14,188 nt of DNA from 13-2-20CM-68-14 sp051955535 (GCA_051955535.1 JBQCGP010000053.1:1-14188), one strand, 5' to 3'; positions 1 through 6,070 are shown, counted from the first letter of the stretch. The notes: a model not told the origin generated them from the letters alone. Translations and numbers: made by a program.

Positions 1-423
1 CGCCACCGCAGAACCGCTCGAGATGGCGACCGCCAGGTCGGGCGAACCGTCACCGTTGAAGTCAGCGCTCGCGAGCGAGCAGGTTTGGGCGCCAGCGGGT
101 AGCGGCGGAGCCGCCACGCGCCGAAAGTTGCCGCTCCCGTCGCCAATCAGAATCCTGACCTCGCTCCGGCTGATGGTGTCCCCTTCGGGAGTGGTCGCGT
201 TGAGGCAGTTGGCGACGGCGAGATCAGACCTGTGGTCGCCGTTGAAGTCGGCAACGGCCACATCGGTGGGTGCGAGCCCCGCGTCGAACGGCGCGCTCGG
301 CACGAACGACGGATCGACAACCTGGGTTCGGGCAGCCCCCGCTGCCACGACGACGATCAGCGCCACGCCGACTCCCACAGCCATGACAGTCCATCCGTAG
401 CGGCGCCGGTCCCTCGCCCTCAC
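1..423 (-). CDS. FG-GAP/VCBS repeat protein, N-terminal part (runs off the window)
   Basis: The open frame has no stop before the window edge, leaving 141 codons. I chose GTG at 423 because GGGGCGGAG lies about 10 nt upstream; ATG at 384 is an alternative. Residues about 1-10 are basic (RARDRRRYGW) and are followed by a hydrophobic stretch to about residue 31, consistent with an uncleaved signal anchor or signal peptide. Two copies of the FG-GAP/VCBS signature follow: VADFNGDHRSDLAVAN (DFNGD at 59-63) and SADFNGDGSPDLAVAI (DFNGD at 121-125), about 62 residues apart. The Asp/Asn loop is the usual calcium-binding part of a beta-propeller blade. The family is typically extracytoplasmic and mediates adhesion or binding; the ligand here is unknown. 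More blades are expected beyond position 1. The gene is divergent from the M48 protease gene. Confidence 0.85.
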   Translation of the reverse strand, partial: MRARDRRRYGWTVMAVGVGVALIVVVAAGAARTQVVDPSFVPSAPFDAGLAPTDVAVADFNGDHRSDLAVANCLNATTPEGDTISRSEVRILIGDGSGNFRRVAAPPLPAGAQTCSLASADFNGDGSPDLAVAISSGSAVA

Positions 424-635
424 ACGGCCGATTCTCCGCCCCTCTTGTGATGATCCGGTGTCCCGACTGTGAACAGTTTGTTACAGGACGCGCAACGCAG
501 GAGAAGGCGCCACGCCGGATTCGTACATCGACCTCTGACCCCTCCTTGCAAGGCTCGATCTTGAACATCGGCTCGGTGGCCGGAATCACAGCGACAGCGT
601 CGGGCCATTCGCGTGGCTGCGCTACCGTCGGACGC
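424..635. other. Divergent intergenic region with two palindromes
   Basis: This 212-bp gap lies between divergent starts. The plus frame is open from 447, but nothing before GTG 636 resembles the M48 family, so I treat it as non-coding. It contains a perfect 10-bp palindrome, CCTTGCAAGG, at 544-553. It also has an imperfect dyad at 467-486, CTGT(g)AACA-gtt-TGTTACAG, that would sit upstream of the minus-strand gene. Either could be an operator, but no regulator is identified. Confidence 0.4.
623..628 (+). promoter_or_regulatory. -10-like element TACCGT, leaderless spacing
   Basis: TACCGT ends 7 nt before GTG 636. With the usual 6-8 nt from -10 to the transcription start, the mRNA would begin at or next to the start codon. 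No good TTGACA-like -35 is visible. The same arrangement recurs in front of other genes in the window. Confidence 0.45.
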
Positions 636-1769
636 GTGACCGTGAGTGGTTGGTCCCGCGCTCGTTCTCGGGCGCGTTTTCCCGTCGATCCCTTGCGCTT
701 CTTTTCGGCCGCACAGGTTGCGCGCGCCAGCAGGTACCACCGTCCTCTCTACTGGGCAGCCGCGGTTGAACTCGCGCTTGCGACCGCATTCCTGGTGGCG
801 CTCAGCTGGAGCGCGACGGTTGGCGCGCTTGATCCGCGCTCACTGACCTGGTGGGCGCGCACTCTTGCTTACGCGTCGATCATCATCGTGCTCTTGGCAG
901 CGCTGCGAGCGCCGCTTGCGTTTTGGCGCGGCTATCGGCGCGAACACCGATTCGGCTTCTCAACGCAAACGTGGCGCGGCTGGCTGATCGACCAACTAAA
1001 GGCGGTCGGCGTCAATCTCCTCCTTGTGCCGCCGCTGTTGCTCGGCTTTGTCGCGCTCGCTCGAGCGCTGCCCGGCTGGTGGGTCGTACCGGGGGCAGCA
1101 GCGCTCGCGCTCTTCGTCTTCCTGTTCTCGTTCCTGGCGCCAGTGCTGCTGGCGCCGCTCTTCAACCAGTACCGGCCCTTGGATCAGGAGCCGCTTCGAA
1201 GCGAACTGCGCGCGCTGGCCGGCGCAGCCGGCGTGGCGGTCGAGGACCTCCTCGTCGAGGACACAAGCCGTCGCACGCGCAAGGCCAACGCCCATGTGAC
1301 CGGTCTTGGCAGGACGCGACGGCTCGTCGTCTCCGACACGCTGCTCGCCGAAGCCTCCCCGGCGGAGATTCGGACGGTGATCGCCCACGAGCTCGGGCAC
1401 CAGCGGATGCGGCACCTGCTGCTCGGCACCGCACTCTCACTCGTCAGCGTCATCGCCGGCACCGTTGTGGTGTGGGCCTTGTTGGGGACGACGGTCGCCG
1501 ACCCGCATCGGCTGCCGCTGCTGCTGCTGATCGTGATCGCGCTCACCGTCGTCACCGGACCGGCGGTCAACGCGCTCTCGCGACGGTGGGAGCGGAACGC
1601 CGATCGCTTCGCGCTCGAGCTGACGCGCGACCAGGCCGCCTACGAGCAGACGTTTCGCCGGCTCGCGGCGGCCAACCTGAGCGACCTCAACCCGCCCAAA
1701 CTGATCTACCTGCTCCTGTTCACGCACCCAACACCGCCGCAAAGGCTGGCAGCGGCGGTGGCTCGATGA
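636..1769 (+). CDS. M48 family membrane metalloprotease (Ste24/CAAX protease 1-like)
   Basis: A 377-residue integral membrane zinc endopeptidase related to Ste24-type CAAX prenyl proteases. Residues about 1-180 match the M48 N-terminal region, with hydrophobic segments near 40-62, 76-96, 126-145 and 152-175. The catalytic zinc site is HELGH (251-255). The downstream ERNAD motif supplies the third ligand, Glu319. NAHVTGLGRTRRLVVSDTLL (218-237) is the characteristic strand before the active site, and HPTPPQRLAAA near the C-terminus is also typical. Two further hydrophobic segments lie between HELGH and ERNAD. The frame is open back to 447, but GTG 636 fits family length and has a -10 element at leaderless spacing; GTG 642 is an alternative. 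Its stop overlaps the next start (ATGA), so the two genes are probably translationally coupled. Bacterial substrates of this group are mostly unknown; membrane protein quality control is the usual suggestion. Confidence 0.92.
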   Translation: MTVSGWSRARSRARFPVDPLRFFSAAQVARASRYHRPLYWAAAVELALATAFLVALSWSATVGALDPRSLTWWARTLAYASIIIVLLAALRAPLAFWRGYRREHRFGFSTQTWRGWLIDQLKAVGVNLLLVPPLLLGFVALARALPGWWVVPGAAALALFVFLFSFLAPVLLAPLFNQYRPLDQEPLRSELRALAGAAGVAVEDLLVEDTSRRTRKANAHVTGLGRTRRLVVSDTLLAEASPAEIRTVIAHELGHQRMRHLLLGTALSLVSVIAGTVVVWALLGTTVADPHRLPLLLLIVIALTVVTGPAVNALSRRWERNADRFALELTRDQAAYEQTFRRLAAANLSDLNPPKLIYLLLFTHPTPPQRLAAAVAR

Positions 1770-2362
1770 ACGCGCCTGGCAACCAGACTCCCCATGATCC
1801 CGACGACTGGTTCGACGAGCCAGAGCCGACGCCGCCACGGCAAGCCGGCCGCCTGCCCGCGCAGGTCGATCCCGATACACAGACCCACGAAATGGCGGCT
1901 TCACCAATCGATGACTGGCTCGCGCCCGAGCCGTTCACGCGCAAGCTGCGGTCGCCGCGGGCGGCCCCGATCGCCAATCGGCGCATCCTGATAGCACTCG
2001 CGATCGCACTTGCGCTCCTCCTCGTCGGCCTCGCTCTCGGCGGGGTCTTCTCGGGAAGCGGGAAAAGAAGGGCGAACACGCCACCGACGAGGCAGACCGT
2101 GCCAACGACGGCGCAATCGGCCACCCCTGTGCCCACCGTTCCTGCCTCGACCCTGAAGCTCGGCGACCGCGGCAACCCGGTCAAGGAGCTCCAACGAGCG
2201 CTCAAGTCAATCGGCTTCACGGTCGGAACAATCGACGGCGTCTTCGGCCCATCGACCGAGCACGCACTGATCCGGTTCCAGACCGCGCACAAGCTCAGCC
2301 CCGACGGCGTCCTCGGCCCCGCAACGCGCGCTGCCCTGTTAAAGGCGGTAAGGGCGGGGTGA
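1766..2362 (+). CDS. Membrane-anchored peptidoglycan-binding (PG_binding_1) protein
   Basis: A 198-residue protein starting at ATG 1766, which overlaps the M48 stop. Residues 1-70 are acidic, proline-rich and low-complexity, with a repeated DDW motif (DPDDWFDEPEPTPP and PIDDWLAPEPF), and are probably cytoplasmic. One transmembrane helix follows at about 74-95, after the basic NRR. A Thr/Pro linker (about 100-130) leads to a C-terminal PG_binding_1 domain (131-194) with LKLGDRGNPVKELQRAL, IDGVFGPSTEHALIRFQ and DGVLGPATRAALL. Topology is therefore type II, with the binding domain on the wall side. No hydrolase domain is present, so it probably tethers or senses the wall, or positions a partner. 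Coupling to the M48 protease suggests that partner could be the protease, which is inference. Confidence 0.88.
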   Translation: MNAPGNQTPHDPDDWFDEPEPTPPRQAGRLPAQVDPDTQTHEMAASPIDDWLAPEPFTRKLRSPRAAPIANRRILIALAIALALLLVGLALGGVFSGSGKRRANTPPTRQTVPTTAQSATPVPTVPASTLKLGDRGNPVKELQRALKSIGFTVGTIDGVFGPSTEHALIRFQTAHKLSPDGVLGPATRAALLKAVRAG

Positions 2363-2403
2363 CCGTTGGCGAGCTACCGCAGTGGGAGCGGCCGTCACCG
2401 GCG

Positions 2404-2409
2404 TAAGCT
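2404..2409 (+). promoter_or_regulatory. -10-like element TAAGCT upstream of a decayed gene
   Basis: TAAGCT ends 9 nt before ATG 2419, the leaderless-type spacing seen elsewhere in the window. It appears to be the surviving promoter of the oxidoreductase remnant that follows. Confidence 0.35.
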
Positions 2410-2418
2410 TCTGTCGCC

Positions 2419-2498
2419 ATGCCGCTGCCCGAGAGTGCGCGGGGGCTGATCGAATCGGAGCGCTCGCGCATCTCGTAACCTCGGCGCTGACCCGGTAG
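2419..2498 (+). pseudogene. N-terminal remnant of a PPOX/F420-dependent oxidoreductase-family gene
   Basis: ATG 2419 opens a frame reading MPLPESARGLIESE before stopping at 2476-2478. A second frame beginning at 2460 continues ALAHLVTSALTR and stops at 2496-2498. Joined across one frameshift near 2458-2462, they give PLPESARGLIES-x-LAHLVT. From memory, this matches the conserved start of actinobacterial split-barrel, pyridoxamine 5'-phosphate oxidase-like proteins (roughly PLPESARALIESGRLAHLVT). The usual next block (NPDGSPQ) is absent and the minus-strand gene begins at once, so only about 26 codons survive. Seen: the two frames and the motif. Inferred: deletion of the rest of the gene after or along with the frameshift. 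Confidence 0.6.
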
Positions 2499-2783
2499 CT
2501 AGCCCGAGTGGTGATGGAGCTCGTCCACGAGCGCGTCAAGCAGATCCCGAAGGCCTTCCGGGAGCCGGCCCTCGGCCCTGCTCTCCATGTCGCGGATCGT
2601 CTCGACAACGACCACCTGGCTGTAGACGTCGAGCTCCACCGGACGAGTCGCGGCGACTGCTTCGAACGCGGCAATGACCTCGCCGGCGTCGTCGCGACGG
2701 CGGAGCTCCTCGAGCAGCGCATCGCGCGACTCCCACGGGACCACGACCTCGGCACCGGGCACGGATACGAGGACGCGGTTCAT
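2499..2783 (-). CDS. Conserved-looking small protein of unknown function (94 aa)
   Basis: A 94-residue soluble, acidic protein; I do not recognise the family. It starts MNRVLVSVPGAEVVVPW. Alternating hydrophobic segments and amphipathic stretches (SRDALLEELRRRDDAGEVIAAF, about 19-40) suggest a small alpha/beta fold. The C-terminus LRDLLDALVDELHHHSG is helical and ends in three histidines. There is no signal peptide, transmembrane segment or cysteine. The minus frame is preferred over the overlapping plus frame because its product has a more ordinary composition. ATG 2783 overlaps the stop of a 9-codon upstream ORF (ATGA) that sits behind a -10-like TAAACT. It converges on the oxidoreductase remnant and is divergent from the DUF3089 gene. 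Confidence 0.65.
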   Translation of the reverse strand: MNRVLVSVPGAEVVVPWESRDALLEELRRRDDAGEVIAAFEAVAATRPVELDVYSQVVVVETIRDMESRAEGRLPEGLRDLLDALVDELHHHSG

Positions 2784-2809
2784 GCGACCGGCCCTGCAGA
2801 GTCGGGCAT
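2780..2809 (-). CDS. Possible leaderless 9-codon upstream ORF, coupled to the 94-aa gene
   Basis: ATG 2809 encodes MPDSAGPVA and ends with TGA at 2782-2780, overlapping ATG 2783 of the 94-aa gene as ATGA. The ATG lies 7 nt after TAAACT, so a transcript could begin at this AUG. Terminating ribosomes would then deliver initiation to the downstream gene, which has no evident Shine-Dalgarno of its own. Chance occurrence of so short an ORF is possible. Confidence 0.35.
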   Translation of the reverse strand: MPDSAGPVA

Positions 2810-2816
2810 GTCGCTG

Positions 2817-2822
2817 AGTTTA
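2817..2822 (-). promoter_or_regulatory. -10-like element TAAACT (minus strand)
   Basis: Reads TAAACT on the minus strand and ends 7 nt before ATG 2809. It is the likely -10 for the small upstream ORF and the 94-aa gene. No convincing -35 is visible at 16-18 nt. Confidence 0.4.
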
Positions 2823-2873
2823 GGAAGCGGATCGAGGCAACGCCAGGTCGGCTGCCAATGGGTTAACACCCGG

Positions 2874-2879
2874 TAGCGT
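2874..2879 (+). promoter_or_regulatory. -10-like element TAGCGT for the DUF3089 gene
   Basis: TAGCGT ends 14 nt before GTG 2894, giving a predicted leader of only about 6-8 nt, too short for a normal Shine-Dalgarno. This supports GTG 2894 as the start. Confidence 0.4.
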
Positions 2880-2893
2880 GGGACGCGTCCGCC

Positions 2894-4084
2894 GTGTCGC
2901 CTACGCGCATCTCAAGACTCGGTGTGCTCGCGCTCGCCGCCGCGGCGACGGCCTGTGCGCTCGCCGGCTGTAGCGGCACGAAGCGCAAGACCGCGGCGCC
3001 GGCCGGGCCGGTCGCGTCCACGGCGTCGCGCGACCGTTGGGGGACGGTCTGGCTCTGCCGACCGGGAGAGCGCGACAATCCCTGCCTTTCCGATCTCACC
3101 ACGACTGTCGTCGGCCCTCACCAAAACACACGCCTGGAGCACGCGGTGCCGGCTGCGAATCCGCCTATCGACTGCTTCTACGTGTACCCGACGATAAGCG
3201 GCGAGCGGACGATCAACGCTGACCTCACAATCGGGTTTCGTGAACGGGCGGTCGCCTTGACGCAAGCCGCCCGTTTCTCGCAGGTCTGCCGCGTCTATGC
3301 GCCCGTCTACCGACAGGTCACGCTGAGCGCGCTCAACCATCCCCGCCGCATCGCGCTCCGGAACGCACTGATCGCCTACCGCAGCGTTGTCGCCGCCTTT
3401 CGCACGTACCTCGCCCACTACAACGCGGGTCGCGGCATCGTCTTCATCGGCCACTCGCAAGGCGCCGTGCTGCTCATACGCCTGCTTCAGCAGCATCTGG
3501 ACGGTTCTCCGTCGCTTCGCCGTCGTCTTGTCTCCGCCCTCCTGCTTGGAGGGAACGTCACCGTCGCGAGAGGACGCAACGCTGGAGGGGACTTCCGCCA
3601 CATCCGCGCCTGCGCCTCCCTGCGGCAGATCGGCTGCGTCGTCGCCTACTCGAGCTTTGCCGGCAAGCCGGAGACGAACAGCCAGTTCGGCCGCACCACC
3701 TCCGCCGCCGGAGTGGCATCGCTCGCGCCACCCGACCGCTCGGCTGACAGGCGGATTCTGTGCGTCAATCCCGCCTCGCCCGGCGGCGGCGCCGGAAGGC
3801 TGGTGCCCGCCCTGCCCTCGTTCGTGCTCGCGTACCTGTCGACCCGGGGGATTCCGCGCGTCTCGACTCCCTGGGTGGCCCTGCCGGGACGCTTCACCGC
3901 TCGCTGCGAGTCGTCCGGGAACGCGACCTGGCTCCAGATCAGCGAAGCAGGCGGCGGGACTCCGCTCCTCGGCCGCCTGCAGGATGCCGCAATCGGGCTC
4001 CACATTCTCGATGTGACCGTCGCGCTCGAGAACCTCGTTCGCCTTGTGCGAGACCAAGCGACGGCCTATACGCAGGCGAGGTAG
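2894..4084 (+). CDS. DUF3089 family lipase-like alpha/beta-hydrolase lipoprotein
   Basis: A 396-residue exported protein. The N-terminus has basic residues, a hydrophobic core and a lipobox LAGC with Cys26, so it is probably a lipid-anchored lipoprotein. The mature part carries DUF3089 hallmarks: WLCRPGERDNPC (53-64), DCFYVYPT (93-100), VYAPVYRQVT (134-143) and the nucleophile elbow GHSQG (186-190, Ser188). The family is an alpha/beta-hydrolase group related to lysophospholipases; the natural substrate here is unknown, with a lipid or ester outside the membrane most likely. Several cysteines (56, 64, 94, 132 and later) could form extracytoplasmic disulfides. Length is normal. GTG 2894 is supported by the full signal peptide directly after it and the adjacent -10 element. 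It appears monocistronic, followed by two hairpins. Confidence 0.88.
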   Translation: MSPTRISRLGVLALAAAATACALAGCSGTKRKTAAPAGPVASTASRDRWGTVWLCRPGERDNPCLSDLTTTVVGPHQNTRLEHAVPAANPPIDCFYVYPTISGERTINADLTIGFRERAVALTQAARFSQVCRVYAPVYRQVTLSALNHPRRIALRNALIAYRSVVAAFRTYLAHYNAGRGIVFIGHSQGAVLLIRLLQQHLDGSPSLRRRLVSALLLGGNVTVARGRNAGGDFRHIRACASLRQIGCVVAYSSFAGKPETNSQFGRTTSAAGVASLAPPDRSADRRILCVNPASPGGGAGRLVPALPSFVLAYLSTRGIPRVSTPWVALPGRFTARCESSGNATWLQISEAGGGTPLLGRLQDAAIGLHILDVTVALENLVRLVRDQATAYTQAR

Positions 4085-4090
4085 GCGGCG

Positions 4091-4124
4091 AGCTTGACCG
4101 CGCTCGTGCTTCAAAGCGCAAGCT
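4091..4124 (+). terminator. Stem-loop downstream of the DUF3089 gene
   Basis: AGCTTG (4091-4096) pairs with CAAGCT (4119-4124). CGC (4099-4101) with GCG (4116-4118) extends the stem across a 2-nt bulge. It lies 7 nt after the stop. There is no T-tract, so any termination would be of the tractless type; mRNA end protection is an alternative. Confidence 0.35.
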
Positions 4125-4127
4125 GAG

Positions 4128-4145
4128 GTTGCCGAAAGTGGCAAC
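4128..4145 (+). terminator. Hairpin GTTGCC-gaaagt-GGCAAC
   Basis: Perfect 6-bp arms with a 6-nt loop, directly after the first stem-loop and followed by gtgcgaattt, a weak AT-richer tail. It is the best candidate 3' end for the DUF3089 transcript. Strand is not decided by the sequence. Confidence 0.4.
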
Positions 4146-4248
4146 GTGCGAATTTCCAGCCTCCCATATGATGAGCCCCACTCAAGCACGCACTGAATAC
4201 GCTGCTGCTGCGCCCTTACCACTGCGTTTCCTAATCTTCGGACGAGCA

Positions 4249-4315
4249 GCCCCTTCTCGTGGTGAGCGCGCGGCTTCCTAAACCGCGTGCGCAAGTTCGA
4301 TTCTTGCCGGGGGCA
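4249..4315 (+). tRNA. tRNA-Arg(CCU)-like sequence with shortened D-arm, possibly decayed
   Basis: The T-arm is perfect: GCAAG-TTCGATT-CTTGC (4291-4307). The acceptor pairs GCCCCTT (4249-4255) with CGGGGGC (4308-4314) as five Watson-Crick pairs, one G-U and one T-C mismatch, with discriminator A4315. The anticodon arm is GCGGC-TTCCTAA-ACCGC (4270-4286): T33, anticodon CCT (4277-4279) and A37 are in place, giving Arg (AGG). The innermost pair is C-A mismatched. The D-arm is reduced to CTC-GTGGT-GAG and the total is only 67 nt, about 9 nt short, with the missing bases at the acceptor/D junction and D-loop. CCA is not encoded. The 3' half looks well preserved and the 5' half damaged, so it may be a pseudogene or an old integration-site fragment. 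Confidence 0.6.
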
Positions 4316-4320
4316 TCACG

Positions 4321-6000
4321 ATGCCGCTTCCCTGGAGTCGAGACCGGGGCGGGCCGGGGCTCAGCGGGGCCAACCCCGCCGTACCCCTTTCGACGCCGCG
4401 CAGCGAGGAGTTGCGCGAAGTCGCCTTGTGCGGCCTCGTTGCAGCCGTCGCCTCGGCGCTAGTCGTCTTCGCCGTGCCCCGGGGCGGGGATCTTGCGGCC
4501 CACCTTTATCGAACCGACCTCGTCCGCCACGGATTCCTCGTCTGGGACAACCTGTGGTTCACAGGGCAATACCCGCTCTCCTCCTACAGCCTCCTCTACT
4601 ACCCACTCGCTGCACTCGTCGGCAACGCGACGCTCGGCGTTGCCGGTGTTGTGCTGTCGGCGGCGTTCTTTGCGGGTATCGCACGCAGGGAATGGGACCT
4701 CGTCGGGCGATGGCCTGCGCGCGTGTTTGCGCTTCTGGTGGTCGGCCAGGCGTTCTCGGCCGCCTACCCATATGAGCTCGGCTGCGCAGCCCTGCTCGGA
4801 ACGATATGGGCGCTGCAGCGCCGGCTTGTCAAAACGGCCGTTTGCTGCACCCTGCTAAGCCTCGCGTTCAGCCCGCTCGCCTTCTTCTTCCTCGCGCTGA
4901 CGCTCGTCGCCATCTTTCTCAGCCGACGGCGCGTCGACCGCCAGACGATTGCCGTCGGCGCCGCACTCCTCCTCGCGGGCGGGTTTCAGCTCGGGATCAT
5001 GGCCCTACTCCCCTCGCCGGGCCTCTACTACCCGTACGGCGCATGGCGCCTGGCCGCCGGACTCGCGATCGCGGCACTAGGCACGACTCTCGCGCTGCAT
5101 GGCCGGAGCCGACGCATCGCGAGCCTGTTCTTGGTGTGGGGCTGCGCCAGCATCGTGGTTTACGCCTTGCCCTCACCGATCGGGCACAACCTCGTCCGTG
5201 CCTCCGTCTTCTTGGTCCCGTTGATGCTCGTCTTGGCAAGCCGAGTGCGCTTTCGACCGTTGTGGCTCGTGTTGCCGGCGCTCGCCGGCGCGTTCGCTGC
5301 AAGTGTCCTGCCGTTCTTGCCGATGATCCCGGAGCGTGCATCGGCCGCGGACGCGCGCACCGGCTTCTGGCAGCCGATCGTCCGCTTCCTCGTGACCCAC
5401 GAGACCGCGAACTTCCGCGTCGAGGTCGTGCCGACGATCAACCACTGGGAGGCCTATTACCTGCCTGCAGCGGGTGTTCCGCTTGCACGCGGGTGGTACC
5501 GGCAGCTCGACATTGCCGACAACCCGGAGCTCTACGTGCCGGTGCTCACCTCCGACCTGTACCGCCGCTGGCTTCGGAGCCTAGGTGTCCGTTACGTCGT
5601 CGTCCCGAAGCTCCAGCTCGAAGCGATCGACGGGAAACGCGAGGCGCGGATCGCGCGCAACCGCGCGACGGGGCTGCGACGGGTCTGGAGCGGCTTCGAC
5701 GCGACCATCTACGAGCTTCCGCACCCGACGCCCATCTTGACGGGGCCTGGGCGGGCGACGATCACGGACCTGGACTCGAATCGCATCGAGGGCTCGGTCG
5801 CACGGCCGGGGCGGTATGCCCTCCGCTTGCGGTTCAGCCCCTACGAGTCGGTGCGCGGCAACGTCTGTGTCAGCCCGTCGAAGAGCCGGTTGACCCGCCT
5901 TGTCGCGCAGCGGTCGGGGCGGTTTGTGATCCAGGCAATCGAAGACCCGCTCGTTGTGGTCGCCACAGCGTTCGAGAGAGACGGGACGCGCGTCTGCTGA
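4321..6000 (+). CDS. Multi-pass membrane protein, GT-C/YfhO-like putative glycosyltransferase
   Basis: A 559-residue polytopic protein. After a Pro/Gly-rich N-terminus, the first hydrophobic helix (about 34-54) is followed by GGDLAAHLYRTDLVRHG (55-71), where Asp57 and His61 resemble the acidic first-loop motif of GT-C enzymes. About ten further hydrophobic segments run to about residue 340. A soluble extracytoplasmic C-terminal region (about 350-559) contains LYRRWLRSLGVRYVVVPK, a pattern seen in YfhO/PMT-like proteins. GT-C enzymes transfer sugars from polyprenyl-phosphate donors outside the membrane; donor and acceptor here cannot be assigned. ATG 4321 lies 5 nt after the tRNA-like sequence with no clear Shine-Dalgarno; TTG 4411 or 4426 would also keep the first helix. 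An undefined membrane family without catalytic activity is the main alternative. Confidence 0.75.
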   Translation: MPLPWSRDRGGPGLSGANPAVPLSTPRSEELREVALCGLVAAVASALVVFAVPRGGDLAAHLYRTDLVRHGFLVWDNLWFTGQYPLSSYSLLYYPLAALVGNATLGVAGVVLSAAFFAGIARREWDLVGRWPARVFALLVVGQAFSAAYPYELGCAALLGTIWALQRRLVKTAVCCTLLSLAFSPLAFFFLALTLVAIFLSRRRVDRQTIAVGAALLLAGGFQLGIMALLPSPGLYYPYGAWRLAAGLAIAALGTTLALHGRSRRIASLFLVWGCASIVVYALPSPIGHNLVRASVFLVPLMLVLASRVRFRPLWLVLPALAGAFAASVLPFLPMIPERASAADARTGFWQPIVRFLVTHETANFRVEVVPTINHWEAYYLPAAGVPLARGWYRQLDIADNPELYVPVLTSDLYRRWLRSLGVRYVVVPKLQLEAIDGKREARIARNRATGLRRVWSGFDATIYELPHPTPILTGPGRATITDLDSNRIEGSVARPGRYALRLRFSPYESVRGNVCVSPSKSRLTRLVAQRSGRFVIQAIEDPLVVVATAFERDGTRVC

Positions 6001-6002
6001 AG

Positions 6003-6031
6003 TTGACAGCGGTTCGGCCGCGGTCTAGACT
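6003..6031 (+). promoter_or_regulatory. Consensus-like housekeeping promoter TTGACA-17-TAGACT
   Basis: A perfect -35 TTGACA (6003-6008) and -10 TAGACT (6026-6031) are separated by exactly 17 nt. This is the best sigma70-type promoter in the window. It drives the GntR-ABC operon, with transcription expected to start near A6037-A6041, inside the palindromic operator. Confidence 0.8.
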
Positions 6032-6032
6032 T

Positions 6033-6056
6033 ATTTACCTATGACTGTAGATAAAT
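6033..6056 (+). promoter_or_regulatory. Palindromic operator, probable GntR/YtrA autoregulatory site
   Basis: Inverted repeat ATTTACCTA (6033-6041) - TGACTG - TAGATAAAT (6048-6056): 9-bp arms with one mismatch and a 6-nt spacer. It is strikingly AT-rich against the local background. It covers the predicted transcription start just after the -10, so a bound dimer would block initiation or clearance. The adjacent GntR protein is the natural candidate to bind it. Confidence 0.65.
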
Positions 6057-6070
6057 GGTACTTGCTTTGA
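6041..6070 (+). CDS. Possible 9-codon upstream ORF in the GntR leader
   Basis: ATG 6041 encodes MTVDKWYLL and stops at TGA 6068-6070. It starts 9 nt after the -10, so an mRNA beginning at A6041 would be leaderless for it. Its stop overlaps TTG 6067 (TTGA), which is in the regulator frame and would give the family-typical start (M)IEFRLDARSGV. It overlaps the operator. It could be a coupling ORF or chance. Confidence 0.3.
   Translation: MTVDKWYLL

Noticed and set aside
447..635. N-terminal extension of the M48 frame containing CPDC
   Set aside because: A single CxxC is not a zinc ribbon, the segment lacks family similarity, and it would consume the whole divergent promoter region.
851..1765. 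Long plus-strand open frame continuous with the peptidoglycan-binding gene, giving a 503-aa product
   Set aside because: The part before ATG 1766 is Arg/Ala-rich shadow translation of the M48 gene; the real domain starts after the ATGA overlap.
2359..2406. Short ORF GTG...TAA (VTVGELPQWERPSPA) overlapping the peptidoglycan-binding gene stop
   Set aside because: A GTGA overlap exists, but there is no downstream gene in need of coupling and no recognisable peptide; too short to support.
2912..4294. 460-aa minus-strand open frame opposite the DUF3089 gene
   Set aside because: Arg/Gly-rich with no domain, whereas the plus frame has a lipobox, GHSQG and family motifs.
4806..6044. 412-aa plus-strand frame overlapping the membrane protein gene
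   Set aside because: Arg/Pro/Ala-rich shadow; the frame starting at 4321 has clear transmembrane helices and a soluble C-terminal domain.
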